From Aphis gossypii (lineage: Eukaryota; Arthropoda; Insecta; Hemiptera; Aphididae), in assembly GCF_020184175.1 (NCBI RefSeq), contig NC_065531.1, forward strand, positions 16,141,213-16,205,212: a DNA stretch of 64,000 bases, given 5' to 3'. Within the stretch, counting starts at the first letter, position 1. Each line of letters begins with the position of its first letter. Shown piece after piece: positions 49,301 to 63,240 of the stretch. The notes beneath the pieces are model-generated. The model made no database searches. It was not told where the DNA came from and was given only the letters and a program-made list of their open reading frames with translations. Both the position numbers and the translations under genes were made by a program.

Positions 49301-52300
49301 ATTCATAATACCTTAGGTTTTGAATAATAATTTATCCTCTATAATTATAACAAGTTTTTCAGGACCACAATTTATCGAAGTGAGTTTTTTTTTATGTGTA
49401 AATATTTTTTTTTTATTAATCACTTGGGCTTAAAAGTTTAAGTTCATAACATTTAATATCATCGAAGTATACTATTGAAAAAAAATGAATTAATAATTAT
49501 AATGGTGTATAAATAATATTATAAACATATAAAAAAATTATCAAACTCCATTAATCGATATATTATAGTTGAATATATTTTTATTTTTTTTAACGTAAAT
49601 GCATAATATGATTTAACTCATTTATTATTTATAGAATAAAAATTCTAATAACCAAAGTTTAAATTAATTTATTATTAAAGAAAAATAGAAATGAGCAAGC
49701 TTGAAAGCGATTTTATCACTGGTTAGAATTAGTATACCATTAACCATTGCTTTACATTATAAATTACAATAATGATAAATAAATGAGATAAAAAAGTAAA
49801 GAGTATCTACACTACATGCAGATACATCGGTACATGTATATGTCTTGTTTTTACTGAATATAGTTGACATAAGAATGTCAATGTTAATTTGGTATTAGAA
49901 TAAAAAAAAAAATTAAAAATAGTAAAAATAAAAAAAATAAAAAATAGTTAAAAATAGTTAGATTAAACTAATAATATAAAATAATATATATTTTTTTTTT
50001 TGTTATTATTTTTTTTATACATTTTTACATAGCAACCGGTTGCTATAACAACCAGTTTCTATAAACAATCGCCGTCTCAAATGGTAACATTCTTGGTGTC
50101 GGACAAATTAACAGAATGACCCCCAGCCATAAGACATATACATGTCAAAATTGTCTTAAATATTTCATTATTTTTTTTATATATGTATAAATATATTACT
50201 ATATATATATAAATAATAATAACAATATTTCTGTGAGTACGAACCACAGCTAATTCTATTGTTTTCTGAATGTTGGTATACATAAGTATAATTGTATATT
50301 TGAGAATATGCACCTTAAAGTTTGTTTTTAAATTTTGCATTTTAAAAAGGGTCTTACATTCAAGGGTCGCATATTTTTAATTTTTTTCAGTGTTTAGTAA
50401 GATTAACTTATAATACTGAGTGTCCCTCTTTTATTTCATTTTTAAACTCTTTATGATTTTTTTCTTTCGATTTTGAATAAGTTCACCGCGAAAATTCTTG
50501 ATTCTTGACATTTTTACCGTGAATATTTTTCCTTGAACATTTTTTGTTGACTCACATACCATACTATACCGTATATATTAAAGACAATTGGAAATAATTT
50601 AACATTATCAATACCTACGTAATAATTAATACTAAATGTATGCATATAATTATGATGCGCTCTTTATTGTGTTTTCTTAAGCAACTGGCACCTGTTTTCC
50701 ATTATTCGTAATGTCAACCTGTAGGCATATAGGAAGGTATGCATGTTACTTATCGAGTATTGATATTTTAATGGGAGAAGTTGTTAATCGAAAAGCATAA
50801 GCGTAAGCTCCGTAACTCTTAAGAGTAGCCTTCGATGACCAAGGTCGTTCAATAATATATAGGTAATAATATAATGATATTATTAACTACGTCATTATGA
50901 GTAAATTGTTTCGAAATAACTTTTTTCAGTATTATAATAATATACATTAAAATGTTAAATCCACATAGACTAATAGATTTAAGATACTAAGCACGAAAAC
51001 TATATATGAGATGGTGGACGCAGTAACATGCACGTATTTCTAGAACAAAAGTATTTAAAAATTATATAGTTTCTATTACTACGGAAAATATTCATAGTAA
51101 TTAAGAACAACTTTCCAATACACAATAGGTACAAAAATACGTATATATTATAATTGTATAATAATAATATATTACTTTATGTTATCTTTGTCGAGGATGG
51201 TGTTAAAGTCTGATCAATCATTTTTGATCATTTGATTATTGTTTGTAGTGCATTTATCCTAATAACTACTTAGTTATATACCAGCTAATGCTTTCCTTCT
51301 AAATCATTCCTCGATGAACATTTTCAATACATGCGGTTTCTCCTTATAGTGCTTAAATAAAAATTATAATCTTAATGGATAATAAAATATTATTATTTTA
51401 TTATTAGGTTGACAATTAATGTTGTGCAAGTAGTAACAGTTTTACGATTTTATGAAATAAAAATCTATTAAGTACCGAATATTTTATTAATTCCGGATGT
51501 TAATATTTATTATTGATATTACAATAATAATTATTATATTATTTATAGTATACTTTTAATATAATAAAATATATCGAAATATTTAATTTTACTATTTTAC
51601 TAAACCTAATAAATAGGTATAGCTTTTACGTGGATGAAAATTTCGCACATAAATCCATTTTTTTTCAAATTGTAGTACTTTTGTTTTATTTATAAAATAT
51701 AAAAATTTTAATTAACATAATAAAAAATATTTTCCAATTCTATAAAAATAATACAACTTTATTTATAATGAATACGATTATTAAAATGTCTAATTTCATT
51801 AAAATATTCTGATTCTAAAACCACATTTCCACGACTGATGCACTTTGTCAATAATTGATAATTATACTGGTGCTTACTTTAAATTTCGTTGAAACGTATA
51901 ATACTTGTAAAATTATTATTGGTCTCACTGTCCACTGTTGCTCTTCAATGATTATCATTTATCAATAGTTGTGACACAATAGTCAAAGGAACAGTAAATA
52001 TGCATATAAAATATAAATATTTTAAAAATATAACAGTCATCGGGATAGATATTTATACCCAAATGACTTGCTCATTTGGTTATTACTTATTGGAATAGGT
52101 ACCTACTTGAAAAGTAAAATAGTCGTGAAAAATCAGCTGTATATAATCAATTAAAAATTTCCAAAATCTATTAATTTGAATTTTTAATTTGACTAAAAAT
52201 AGAAATGTATAATAAAAGTAATAATACATACAACCATGAATATGAATATTTCCAGTTACTTAATATAGACGATTTTAGAAAACAAAAAATGAATTAAACG

Positions 52301-52380
52301 TGACGCACTTATTGGACGATTATTATTAATTATGAATTATAATTATATTTTCCTCGTAATTATATTAAAATGAATACGTA
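46400..52380. other. Gene-poor AT-rich region
   Basis: No protein-like frame. A more complex patch at 47985-48070 (gagtcctcggatattacaac ...) gives no coherent exon and is probably a repeat scrap. Confidence 0.45.
47480..47960 (+). repeat. Decayed copy of the palindromic family
   Basis: acttatgagcaactttgtat, then attttgaaaattata, parallels acttatgaggaactttgtat and attttgaaaattaaat at 26317-26465 in the arm of the 24.97-27.86 kb element. Confidence 0.5.
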
Positions 52381-52700
52381 TATCCCGTGGGTGTGGGATA
52401 CGGTGTATTGGTTACAGTATAATAATTTCGATTTTCTAACGATGTACGTCACAATGGTAACCGGAATTTTCAGAATAACAACAACAACAACAACAACAAT
52501 AACAACAACATCATCCGAAAATAAAAAATAATGCAATTATCTAAACCACTACGAACCGCCGCCGGTAAATTTACATCCAATGGATTTAGCTACGTCTGAT
52601 CCGGTGTGAATAACTTTTTGAAGTCTGCGGACTGCAGTTGTCTGCACGAGTGTACCTATACGTTTAATATATACAATTAGTGGTCTGCAGTAGGAATTTA
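52381..52700. other. Higher-complexity island with (AAC)n microsatellite
   Basis: GC content and complexity rise here. An (AAC)n tract with one AAT unit runs from 52477 to 52510. The stretch gaaccgccgccggtaaattt and then cggactgcagttgtctgcac (52545-52645) could be a promoter or untranslated exon of a gene outside the window. No coding frame was found. Confidence 0.3.
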
Positions 52701-52939
52701 AAGCCATTCACGATTCACGGCCTTGTTCAAAAAAAAAAAAAAAAAACCATTGTCGTCATGTGTAAACCGATCCTCGTGATTCAAAAATCGATGAGTAAAC
52801 TACGCTAAAAATACAATTATTCAAAGAAAAAAATGTAAGTAGGTACGGCCATACTTGACCAAATCTTTGTATACTAGATTAATGTATTGTTATATAAGTA
52901 GTGTATAATATTATATTTTATAGTTCATTCCTATAGCTA

Positions 52940-52972
52940 TTGCTCCCGGGCTTAAGTCTAAACCGGGAGCAA
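52940..52972. other. GC-rich hairpin
   Basis: ttgctcccgg and ccgggagcaa form a perfect 10-bp stem around a 13-nt loop in otherwise AT-rich DNA. The role is unknown. Confidence 0.5.
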
Positions 52973-53239
52973 CTTTACTGGTACTAACCTATACCCTTTA
53001 GTACATTATTGAATTTAGGAAAACAAAAACTTTATTAATCCCATCTTCTATAATCTAATTATCTTAGTATTTAATTGTATAATATATAATACTTTATAAA
53101 TTAAAAAAATTAAATTTTGATGTATATGAGTAAAATTAAAAAATATTAGTCAATATTAATACAATAAATATTACTTTAAATGTTATTGCGTAGACTTAAA
53201 ACAATTAAATTATTTGCATTCGATATATTTAATATACTC

Positions 53240-53383
53240 AGTGACCAAGAGCTGAATACATGACGCAGATAATGCAGGATACGAATAAGGGAAGTTACAA
53301 GGACCTAAAAGAATTATGCTACGATAGAGAAGCATGGAGAGCTGCAACAAACAAATCTACGGATTTATAACAAAAAAAAAAAA
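53240..53383 (+). mobile_element. 5'-truncated non-LTR retrotransposon tail with poly(A)
   Basis: From 53260 an open frame of 36 codons reads MTQIMQDTNKGSYKDLKELC and then YDREAWRAATNKSTDL before TAA at 53368-53370, followed at once by an A run. DREAW near the C-terminus, a stop and then poly(A) is the 3' end expected of a LINE ORF2 (endonuclease/reverse transcriptase). Everything upstream has been lost by 5' truncation. The target duplication was not resolved. Confidence 0.7.
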
Positions 53384-56300
53384 GTGATTAAACACGAGGA
53401 AGGTAAAAATAAAAGTATAGAAAATCTTTTTATATAATACAGAGATAAATAAATCGAATGATTCACTTAAAAAAAAAAAAAATAGTGTGAATAAAACAAT
53501 AATTGGTTTGTAAATACGAAACACAAATAACCTCAAATTGGTCATGACGTGCAACCTATATCCATCCACCTATTATCGCTTTCGTACGTAAGAACATAAA
53601 TTATAAAAACAGTATTAAACGATCATGTGGGTGTCATAATTTATTGTAAATCAATAGAGCCACGCGTATTAAGATAAAGCAATGCTACGTTAGTAGTAGC
53701 TTTGCGAGGTTATTGTGTGAAAAATATAAATAAGTAGGTACTATAGGTAGGTCGCGTCATCAATAATTTCAAAAATAAAAAATAAGAATATACAATATAC
53801 ATATTATGATGGGAACAAATTTCGAATACGTACAACACTTTTACCCAAGACATTTTTTCTAAGATTTCTGAATAATCAATCATATTATTTACCAGTTAAA
53901 AAATGAAAATTAAATTTATTATTTCCCATATATTTTAGCTTAAGGTGTTAAACCATATCGTTTCTCTATGAAATTTATTAAACAATACTGTCCATACATA
54001 ATTTAAAAATATCATTCAAAGAAAACCCCCTAAATTGTTTTCTAGATTATTTTTTAATCTGATTTTAGATGTATTCCAAACTACTTTGATATATTCTAAT
54101 ATAGAATAGACTAAGTAATAAGCACTACAGGTAAGGGTTTTCCAAGAAATATGAAAAATAACAAAATCCATCAATTACGTTTTTACAAATACTATTTTTT
54201 TTAAATAATAGCCCAAGTGTTTTACTAAATACCATGCTAATATATAATTTAAGCAAAAGATAGCGTGTCGAAACGATACTCAAATCTTTACCCGAGTTTA
54301 CAATTCTTTATTCAACATTATCAATATTATAATTAAAAATTAATGGATTTCCTAGATACGTAAAAGGGACTTGGAAAATGTTGTAAAATTTATGGTAAGA
54401 TAATTTAAACTATGCCAGTACGCCACAATAATCTGTATAAATCTTTATGAGTACAAAATAATTTATGACAATCATCAAGTATTAACATTTTACAAACATT
54501 AAAGACTTCATTTAATTCATTAACAAATAATTTACATAACAATAAAGTATTGTCATTTGTCCCCCTTGGAGGATATCAAAAGGTTCATATAAGATCGAAT
54601 GCGTTTGAATTTGCTGAGTTCAATTAAAAATACAAACACAACTAACTTAATAGTATTATTTTATAGTCTACTGTATTAAATGTTTTTTAATATCAGTATA
54701 AATTATGTCGTCATATATTTTCTATTATTATTCAATTGTTAGCCAATCTTCAAATCATTATTATTAATATATTAATATATTATATACCTATTGCAAACGT
54801 GTTTGATGTGGTTGCATGTCATTATATCGTTATTATCATCATTATATATGTAATCGTTTTAAATATTATATTTTTCTTTTGACATTTTTCACTTATAGCT
54901 AAATTATAAACCAAATTTAATAGAAATTTTCAATTTACGTAATCTGTGTGAATATTATAGATTTTAGGTTTAAAGTGTTTACACGATCCGTCTGCTAACT
55001 GATATAATGTATGAGTGATTATAGCCAATTAGTAGGTACTTATTTTTATTATTATACTTTTATATATTTTGTATTGGTATTATTTATCCAATATTATATT
55101 ATATTAATGTCATTTTTTTCTACTTGTTGCTCATGTTTATAGTATAAGACCCACATAAACATGTCCAGTGGGACCCATTATTTTCTTGAAGAATAAAATG
55201 AAAAAAAAAACAACAACACACAAGTGCTTACTGGTTTTTCTCGGCGATCCTGAAGTCCATTTCGTTTGAACTACTGTATACATATTAAACCTACACAATA
55301 CGTATGTTTGGTAGCGTAATTTAATTTTACGCAATTAGCCAATTATACAGGATTGCAGAAATTTTTTATTTAATTTTTTATATTGGAACAAAAAGTAAAG
55401 TAAAGAATTACAATAAGATCATTTGCATTATTTGTGTATTTAAATGTTTTTGTGTTCATTTTTTATCCTTTAATAATTTCCATAATTCATAACTTAATGA
55501 TTTCGGATAATTTATTAATATTTGATATTTGATATTAATATAATATATTCAATAATAATGTTGTCGAGAAAAATGTAAAACTTATCGCCAGAATTATTGA
55601 TACAATTTAATATAAACAAAAAATACCAATTTACTATTGATTATAAAATATTAATAAAGGTATAATCGGCCAATCTAACATATATAATAATACCTCAAGG
55701 TAAGTATTCTATTAGATTGTAATTTATTATGAACTTCACAAATATATATTGTGTAAGTATATAATATATAAAATGTATAGTGCTTACTAGATTAACAGGT
55801 CACTAATTATTCGTCTCTCGATGACTGTATTATACTGTTGTATAATACTATGATTAACAATGTCTAAGAATATTAGATCTAATTTATGTTTTGTTTTTAG
55901 TTAAAAAAAATTGTGGTACATATCCAGGATTTCTGAAATTTTAAAGTAAAATTATACGATAGTAATAAAATAAAGAATGGTTAATAATATTTCATTGAAA
56001 AAATAAACTTTAGTTATCATCTAATTATCCAAGGTATGTATTGTGGTGTTATTAACTTAAAAATTGTTGAAATATTAATAGTTTTACACGACGTATATCT
56101 CATGCATAAATTGTTATACATTTTTATTAAAGTTTTCGATCACAATGATTTTGATCTTTCTTATTTTATTTTATTAGAAAATTTACATTAGTTTTTTTAA
56201 CTGCTTGGATATGTCATTGTTCGTAACTGTAGTTAAACAATGTAGGTAATACCAATGTCTAATGTACTCATTATTAGCATTGAGAATGGTTTTAATAATT

Positions 56301-56686
56301 AGAAAAAAATTGTACTTTAGTTTCAGAGTGTCAGACGACAATGTTTAAAAAAAAATACGAATATTACTACACTTCAATCACCAATCTTAAATATATATTA
56401 TATAGGTATACATAGTATTACAATTTCACAATACATAAAACAGATTTACAATAAAGCGAACACCATCACAAAGATATGAGATATATATTATATATTATAT
56501 TATGTGTATACTACGTACCTATATCTATAAATTTAAATAAAATGCAACACGATTTCATAAAAATAATTATTTTTACAATGGGTGATGCAACTTACTGAGC
56601 AATTTTTTTTCTAGTTACACCTCTAGCGAACTAAATGAACTTTTTTACCGATTTTTTTTATACTCATATAATTTATATAACATGGG
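53384..56686. other. AT-rich, nothing recognised
   Basis: No credible exon, RNA gene or repeat end on either strand beyond low-complexity tracts. Confidence 0.4.
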
Positions 56687-56694
56687 GTGCAGTT

Positions 56695-56921
56695 CAGAGG
56701 TGGCTTGTAAGCACCTCCTATGAGGACGGCGCCCCGGTAAAAAAAAATTGGAATGAGTGGGTGAGTGGTCACTGATCAGTGGGGCAGTGCTCAATAGCTT
56801 AGTAAAATGAAACTTAATAGAATTTAATAGTAACATCGAAGCGAGAACAATTGTTTTTAGGGTAGGTGGGTGGTTTAAATTTATCTGCCCCGGTAAGATG
56901 TAATTCTTCAAACCGCCTCTG
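56695..56921. mobile_element. Short hAT-like MITE with 8-bp target duplication
   Basis: Terminal inverted repeats cagaggtggcttg (left) and cagaggcggtttg (right, reverse complement) bound a 227-bp GC-richer non-coding element. The flanking octamers gtgcagtt (56687-56694) and atgcagtt (56922-56929) agree at 7 of 8 positions, as expected for an aged hAT target duplication. The minus-strand open frame across it is not protein-like and runs through both ends. Confidence 0.75.
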
Positions 56922-57059
56922 ATGCAGTTTAGCTTGTTTGATCCATACATTAGCATATAATTAACGTATTATATTTCGTTATTTTTTAACCATCTAATCT
57001 AATTAAAACACTGATTTACAAAATATTATACATAATCTTTATTTAAAATGGAATTTCCT

Positions 57060-57530
57060 GTTTCATAAACTTGTTATTGGCGAACGACGATTAAGCCCTC
57101 ACGAATAATTTTTTAATTGAGGTTTAAAAACTAATAAAAAGCTTTTATTAAATTTTCAAACCTTTGATATAGATAAAAAAAATTGTATGAATATTCAACT
57201 ACAAAATAATTTGTTATTTTTGAGATTTTTTCAAAATTCTAACTTTAAATGCTTATAAAAAAATATTGATTATAAATTTTTGTATTTTTTTTAATTGGAA
57301 AAACGAACAACTTATTAAGAATTTTTTATCAACATTTATAAAAAAAATTCAATAATTGTCTAGAATATCAAATTTAGGAAATTATATCATTTACGAATTT
57401 CAAGTTTCAATGGTTATTCGTTTTTGAATTCCAATAAAAAAAAGAAAGAATGAAATTTTGTCAAAAATCAGTTTAGCGTACAAATTCCTACTTTTAATAT
57501 TTTGTGTTAACAATTTTATGGTTTTTAGTG
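57060..57530 (+). repeat. Decayed copy of the palindromic family
   Basis: gaatattcaactacaaaata, then aaatgcttataaaaaaat, parallels gaattttcaactacaaaatt and aaacgcttataaaaaaat at 26730-26818. Confidence 0.5.
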
Positions 57531-60500
57531 ATGTCAGACTTATTATATTTTACATGTTTATGTCGTTTTTTAAATAATTGTCTTACTATGCCAACAACCA
57601 CTACAGTTTGTCGTTAGTGCATCGCTATTGTTAATTTTAACCTTTTTTTTATTTTTTTAAGACTTTTATGCATCGTTTGATTTTTGGGTTATATACATCA
57701 TTTGCGCATCAGCTGTTTAAACGATCTTACATCATTTGCACAACAATATTATTTAACAATAAAACTAAAAAGAAGATGTATACCCAAATCAACTAGTTGT
57801 TTTCAAACTTTGACCTTAAAATTCGCCCATCTAACTTTCAAATATTTTACAGATATTTCTGTTTTAAAATATATAATAATATTATGATAAATTATATTGT
57901 GTAGAATTATAGTTAACAATAATATAACTAAGGTGTATGGTTTACTAATCGATTTTTATCGCAAAGTAAATCAATGTATATCATGTTATTAAATCTAAAT
58001 ACTATAATATGTTAATATAATTTTTAAATTTATTTAAAACTTTTCAACTATAATACTATATATTATATTTTAGAAAACCAATATTAAAATTAACTTTCTT
58101 CTCGCCAAATTTAAAATCGGAATATAACATATACATATAGCCTTATCATTTAAGATACATGAAAATTATTTAAAGTTTTTAAATTGAACATAAATAAATA
58201 CTAAAGGTTACGGATTTTTTTTTAATATGAACTCTGACAATCATAAACAAAAATCTGTTTTGATAGTTAACTTAGAATTCACTCGAATACATATTCAAAA
58301 AGATTTTTGGTAACCTACAGTTAGGTAGGTATTAATATAGTCCTTATTATATCGTAAATACTAAGCGCATTAAAATAGTAATAAAAAGTGTGTTTAAACG
58401 GAAAACTTTGTACACTTGTACAATTCTGTGAATATTCAGTAAAATATTATACCTAAAATCTTTTAAATACATGTATTTATTTATATTTTTACTACAGCTG
58501 TTAAAAAAAATACGTATACGTACTTAGTTTAAATCAATATCATTGATAATATAGCCTATGGGTTGTCAATTATTATAATCAATGATTAAGAATAAATAGA
58601 AAAATATATATTCATATTATCAATTATTTTTGTATACGTACTTAATACTTATACTTAAATATTATTGTACTATGTGTAGGTATAGTTAAAGCATTATTTT
58701 TTTTTCCATTGCGTGTATAATTTTAAATAAGTATATTATTTATATATTATATTTTTTATCAACCTTCAGGTGATTTAATAGGAGGTCTATGCACTGTATT
58801 ATAATTAACAACAATGTCTTACTAATATTTAACATAGAACGTTTCAAACTGTAGGTATCTACAAATTATTAAGTATTTCAGGAAGTAAGAAATAAATTAC
58901 GAACTTGTGCCTATGGAAACATTAGAAACGCATACAAACCAAATAATTTTGGAATGAAAACTTAGAAGGTTATTCATAATATAAACTATATAGAGTATAC
59001 AGATTATAGATAGATAATTCCTTTAAAATATATAAAATTGATATATTTGAAATTATTATAAGATATATGCATAAAGCGTACACGTATCTTCTAAGTATTC
59101 TAAATTTTCAAAATTAATAAAATATATCTACAAAAAAAAAAAAAACTATAATATAGTATAATAATATTAATCAAAGAGCATTAAATTATAAGGAAGTACT
59201 TCCTTATAATATATCATATTATTACTTATTTACAAAATTGCATTTACTTGTGCGGAATTTAATTCTATATCTATAATATAATTGTAAAATATAGCTTATT
59301 AATTTTTTTATAAAATTATTTAAAAAAAATATGACTGTTGTTATAATTATTAAATTAAATTTTTATGCACTACCACAATGTTCATTATTATTATATAATG
59401 AAGCCATATAGGGTTATTTTCAATGTCAACTTACGCATATATTATAGTATTTTATATCGATTAAAATTAAAATTAAAAATTGTAATTATCAATCGTTTTT
59501 TAGATATAGTAATATGTGTACATAAAAAAGTATCCATTTTATTGGCTATTGGCTATTGCTTATGATTCACTACACATATATAACTAATAATACATTAATA
59601 ATCGAACAGTGAATAAATTACCTAAAATGGTTTTATGACGTGGCAAAATATTTTACTGATACAATTTGTAATGCAAATCATGTGCCTAACAAAATTCCAT
59701 ATTATGATAATTAATCTAGTGGCGACGAACCCTAGCTATCTGAGGTCGGACGTTGGCCCGACTTCTTGAAACGTATGATATTCTTAGAAATAATTCCTAT
59801 ATAAATACGCGACATCTCAATAGCATCACTCAAAATCTTTTTTGTAAGACAAAGTAAAAATATTATCGTCGTTTTTAAAACAAAAGACAAATTATAACAT
59901 ATAAAATGTACTGTTTTTTGAGTTTGAATAAATATAAAAATATATCATCAATCATTATATTTGATATTATTGTAAATTTTGAATCAACCTCCCTAGATCC
60001 TCCTAACTAGATTTTGTAGTTTTTGCATTTTCAGTTCTTGATATTACTTTGTGAGTTAAAAATGTCAAATTTATGCTCATAAATGTTTATTAATGACTTC
60101 CTAATATGTATAACAAATAATAACATAATAAAACAAAAAACAAAAAACAGACAACATTATAAACAAATTACATTCTTGATGCGTCTAGGAATAATCTAAA
60201 AACAAAAGACCATAATATGTGCGTTATGATTAATTTTTAATTCAATGAATTACTTTGCAAAATATACTAAAACACATACATATAAGTAGTGTATAATTAG
60301 GCCTATAGTTATATAAGTTGTTTGCTTAATAATACAAATTGAGGATAAGGATGACTTACCGTTTTTATAATCTACTTGTATATTTTTGTTGGAATATTTC
60401 TATTGTACGCCACTATGTGTCAAAGCTAAAATATTATATTGAGTTGAACTTTCGCTTTTTATGATAAAAATGCAATAAATTAAATTGAGTAGAACAATGA

Positions 60501-61397
60501 ATATAATGGTTATAGAATGATTTGTTTTTATGTTGTGTGTTTAAACTTTTTATGGTAGAAGCAAATGCTTCAATCTTAAGATTTGAAGTTGGCTTTTGAT
60601 AGAAAATTATATTTATTACTTACTTTGTGGCTCAAAAATAAAAGTTGTCTGTAATTTTCTTAATAACTGGATGACACTAAAAAAAAATTAGCAAAATCGG
60701 TGATATTAATTATGCAACACATTTTTTTAACAAAGGTTAATTTACAAAATTTATATTCAAAATATGAAACTTTATTTTTTTAAATTGTTTAACTGCACTA
60801 CAAGCTATAAAATTGGTAGGTAAAGAAATACCTAGTGAAAAACTGTACAAAAAAACATGTACGAAGAAGTCTACATCACTGTATCAAATAATAATAAGTT
60901 TATTTGTAAGGCCACCAAACTTAATTGTTAATTGTTTCCTTAAATCACAGACCGTAAACGAAATAAATTAAAGTATTGATGCAGGTACTGATTTTTCTAT
61001 AAATTATGCAACAGACCTTAAAATATTATATTCTAGTTACCAACCTTATACAATTTTTCGTTACATTTTAAATTCGCATAAATTCTATCTGCGATGTTTA
61101 TTATTCAATCATATTATTAATGTTATAAAAAGTGAATTTCCATAAATGACTTCAGTTTCCTTAAAAAGAATACATATTATTATATTAATAGAAATTAAAC
61201 AAAAACATCATTATTCAGAATGTTTCAACACTTAAAACTTATGTAACTATATGCTCCAAAACAATAATTTAAACTATAAAAACTCGCTAAAAAACATATA
61301 GGTAAATTGACCCTAATTCCAAGTTTGTTGCTCGACATCGATAATTATTAATTATATAGGTAGTAATTAGGTACTATAACGAGATGTACAATTACAG

Positions 61398-61429
<32 letters not shown>

Positions 61430-62570
61430 CCTAATAATTTTAATATATATATAATATATATGCAATATACATCAGATGTAGTTATGGTAACTTTCAATCA
61501 TATTTTATTTTTAAAAATACCTAATAACATTTTGAAAAAATAATCGTATCTATTAAAATCTATAATAGTTATATAATAAACAGTTTTTATTTTATCGATT
61601 ATTATAATATTATGCATGTGTGATAATTTAGCATTGAATTAAAATTCATAAACCGTAATAATACACGTATTTAAAAACTGTTAAACATTTCCTTTCTGAT
61701 TTAACAAAACAATTATTGATTATTTATATATCATCGTGATTTTTATATAAAAGAAAAATACCTATACACATTTTTTCTTTCTTTTTGAATTACTATAGAC
61801 AAATCCGTAAACAAAATATTTGAATTTCATTCAATTATGTCGTCTAAAATTTTTAACGGTTTAATCTATTTTTACCTTAACTTTACTTTTGCATTTGAAC
61901 GAAAATGATTCATATTTTTTTTTCATAATTTTTTCGTACGAGTATCTTAATAGCATTTATTCGGCATTTAAAAACAACGCTTTTTTGTGATGTATATGAT
62001 ATATATTTTTTATTAATGGAGTGATTAAAATCACTTACGTAATCACTTCCTCAGAAATCAGAAATTCAGAATTTAGAATTCAAAATCACCATTGCTAATA
62101 TTATGAAAATTATTTATAGTTTTATACCATTCCAACACATTATAAAAAAATAATAAGTATACCACATACGTAACATAAATAATATAATATTAAGAATTTT
62201 AGAAAATAATCTTATTAAAAATTAGTTTAATCCTTAAATAGGTATGCAATACAGATCAATTCCAATACCTATCCTATCATATTATACTAATTTCAATTAT
62301 ACTACACACTATCATTAAGTCACAAAACATATGTTATAAACATGTTATTTTTTTTTCACTTAAATCAATAAAAAATTGCAAAAGTGTATTATCAATTCAT
62401 AATAAGTTTTATATTAATATCTGTACTATACCGTACAATAAATGTCATTAACATTATAAATGTACATAATATCGTACACGGTATTCCGTATTTCCGTTTA
62501 AATTATCTATATTCACCAGCTAAAACCATGGCATCTAGCAATACGTTATAAAATATCTATATACTATGTA
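57531..62570. other. Gene-poor AT-rich region
   Basis: No credible coding exon. (AT)13 lies at 61403-61428. A short GC-richer patch near 59725-59765 holds a small gtcgg/cccgac inverted repeat. Otherwise low-complexity sequence. Confidence 0.4.
61403..61428. repeat. (AT)13 microsatellite
   Basis: Uninterrupted AT dinucleotides. Confidence 0.8.
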
Positions 62571-63240
62571 ATTATAGGTTCCTTATGCTGGGAATTGAAA
62601 GGACATAGTGCGAACAAGACTGTTCTAAAATACTTAAACAATAGTCATAACTGCGTAAATCTGAAAACGGATAAAGACGGTGATGGCCACCGCGCTTACA
62701 AGGTTAAACTTAAATCGCGTGGTTATTACGGATACAATATCTTTCGTTTGCGCCGTAATAACCATCTATTTATGCAAATAAAATTCGATCTTATTATAAC
62801 ACAACGGCAGCGGTGAAAAATATTTCCAATGGTGTACGGTGTGTTGCGGACCAAGGACATTGATATTCGGATAACATCATAATATGTATTATATATATAT
62901 TTTATACGGACGTTATTATCACACACGAGGTAACCTATAGTTATTCACTCACGGTTTTCAGATTAGACGAAAATCGTTTGATCGTTATAATTTTTCGGAA
63001 TTCATTTTTTAATTGATTATTAGTTATTACGCATAAATAATACCTTCATAATCATACGTGCAAATGTAATTCACGTTTTCGATAGTGATGAATGAAATGA
63101 TAAAGGTGTTCTTCCACTCCTTCCGTACTCGCGTAATTTCCGTGTGAAACGATACTCTCTGATTGGTCTCCTTATTAGATTCGATGTAATGAGACTTTAC
63201 TAGTGGTCGATATGATATCGCCGTCAAAGACGTCATCAGT
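62571..63240. other. Higher-complexity island, possible exon or promoter of an unseen gene
   Basis: A plus-strand frame after a possible acceptor (attatag|g at 62577) stays open to 62816 and contains HSANKTVLKYLNNSHNC and KLKSRGYYGYNIFRLRRN. Composition is less AT-biased than the surroundings and overlaps a minus-strand open frame. I recognise no family and see no matching upstream exon, so coding status is open. Confidence 0.25.

Noticed and set aside
56645..56956. 103-codon minus-strand frame
   Set aside because: It runs through both ends of the hAT-like MITE and its target duplications, so it is a chance frame.
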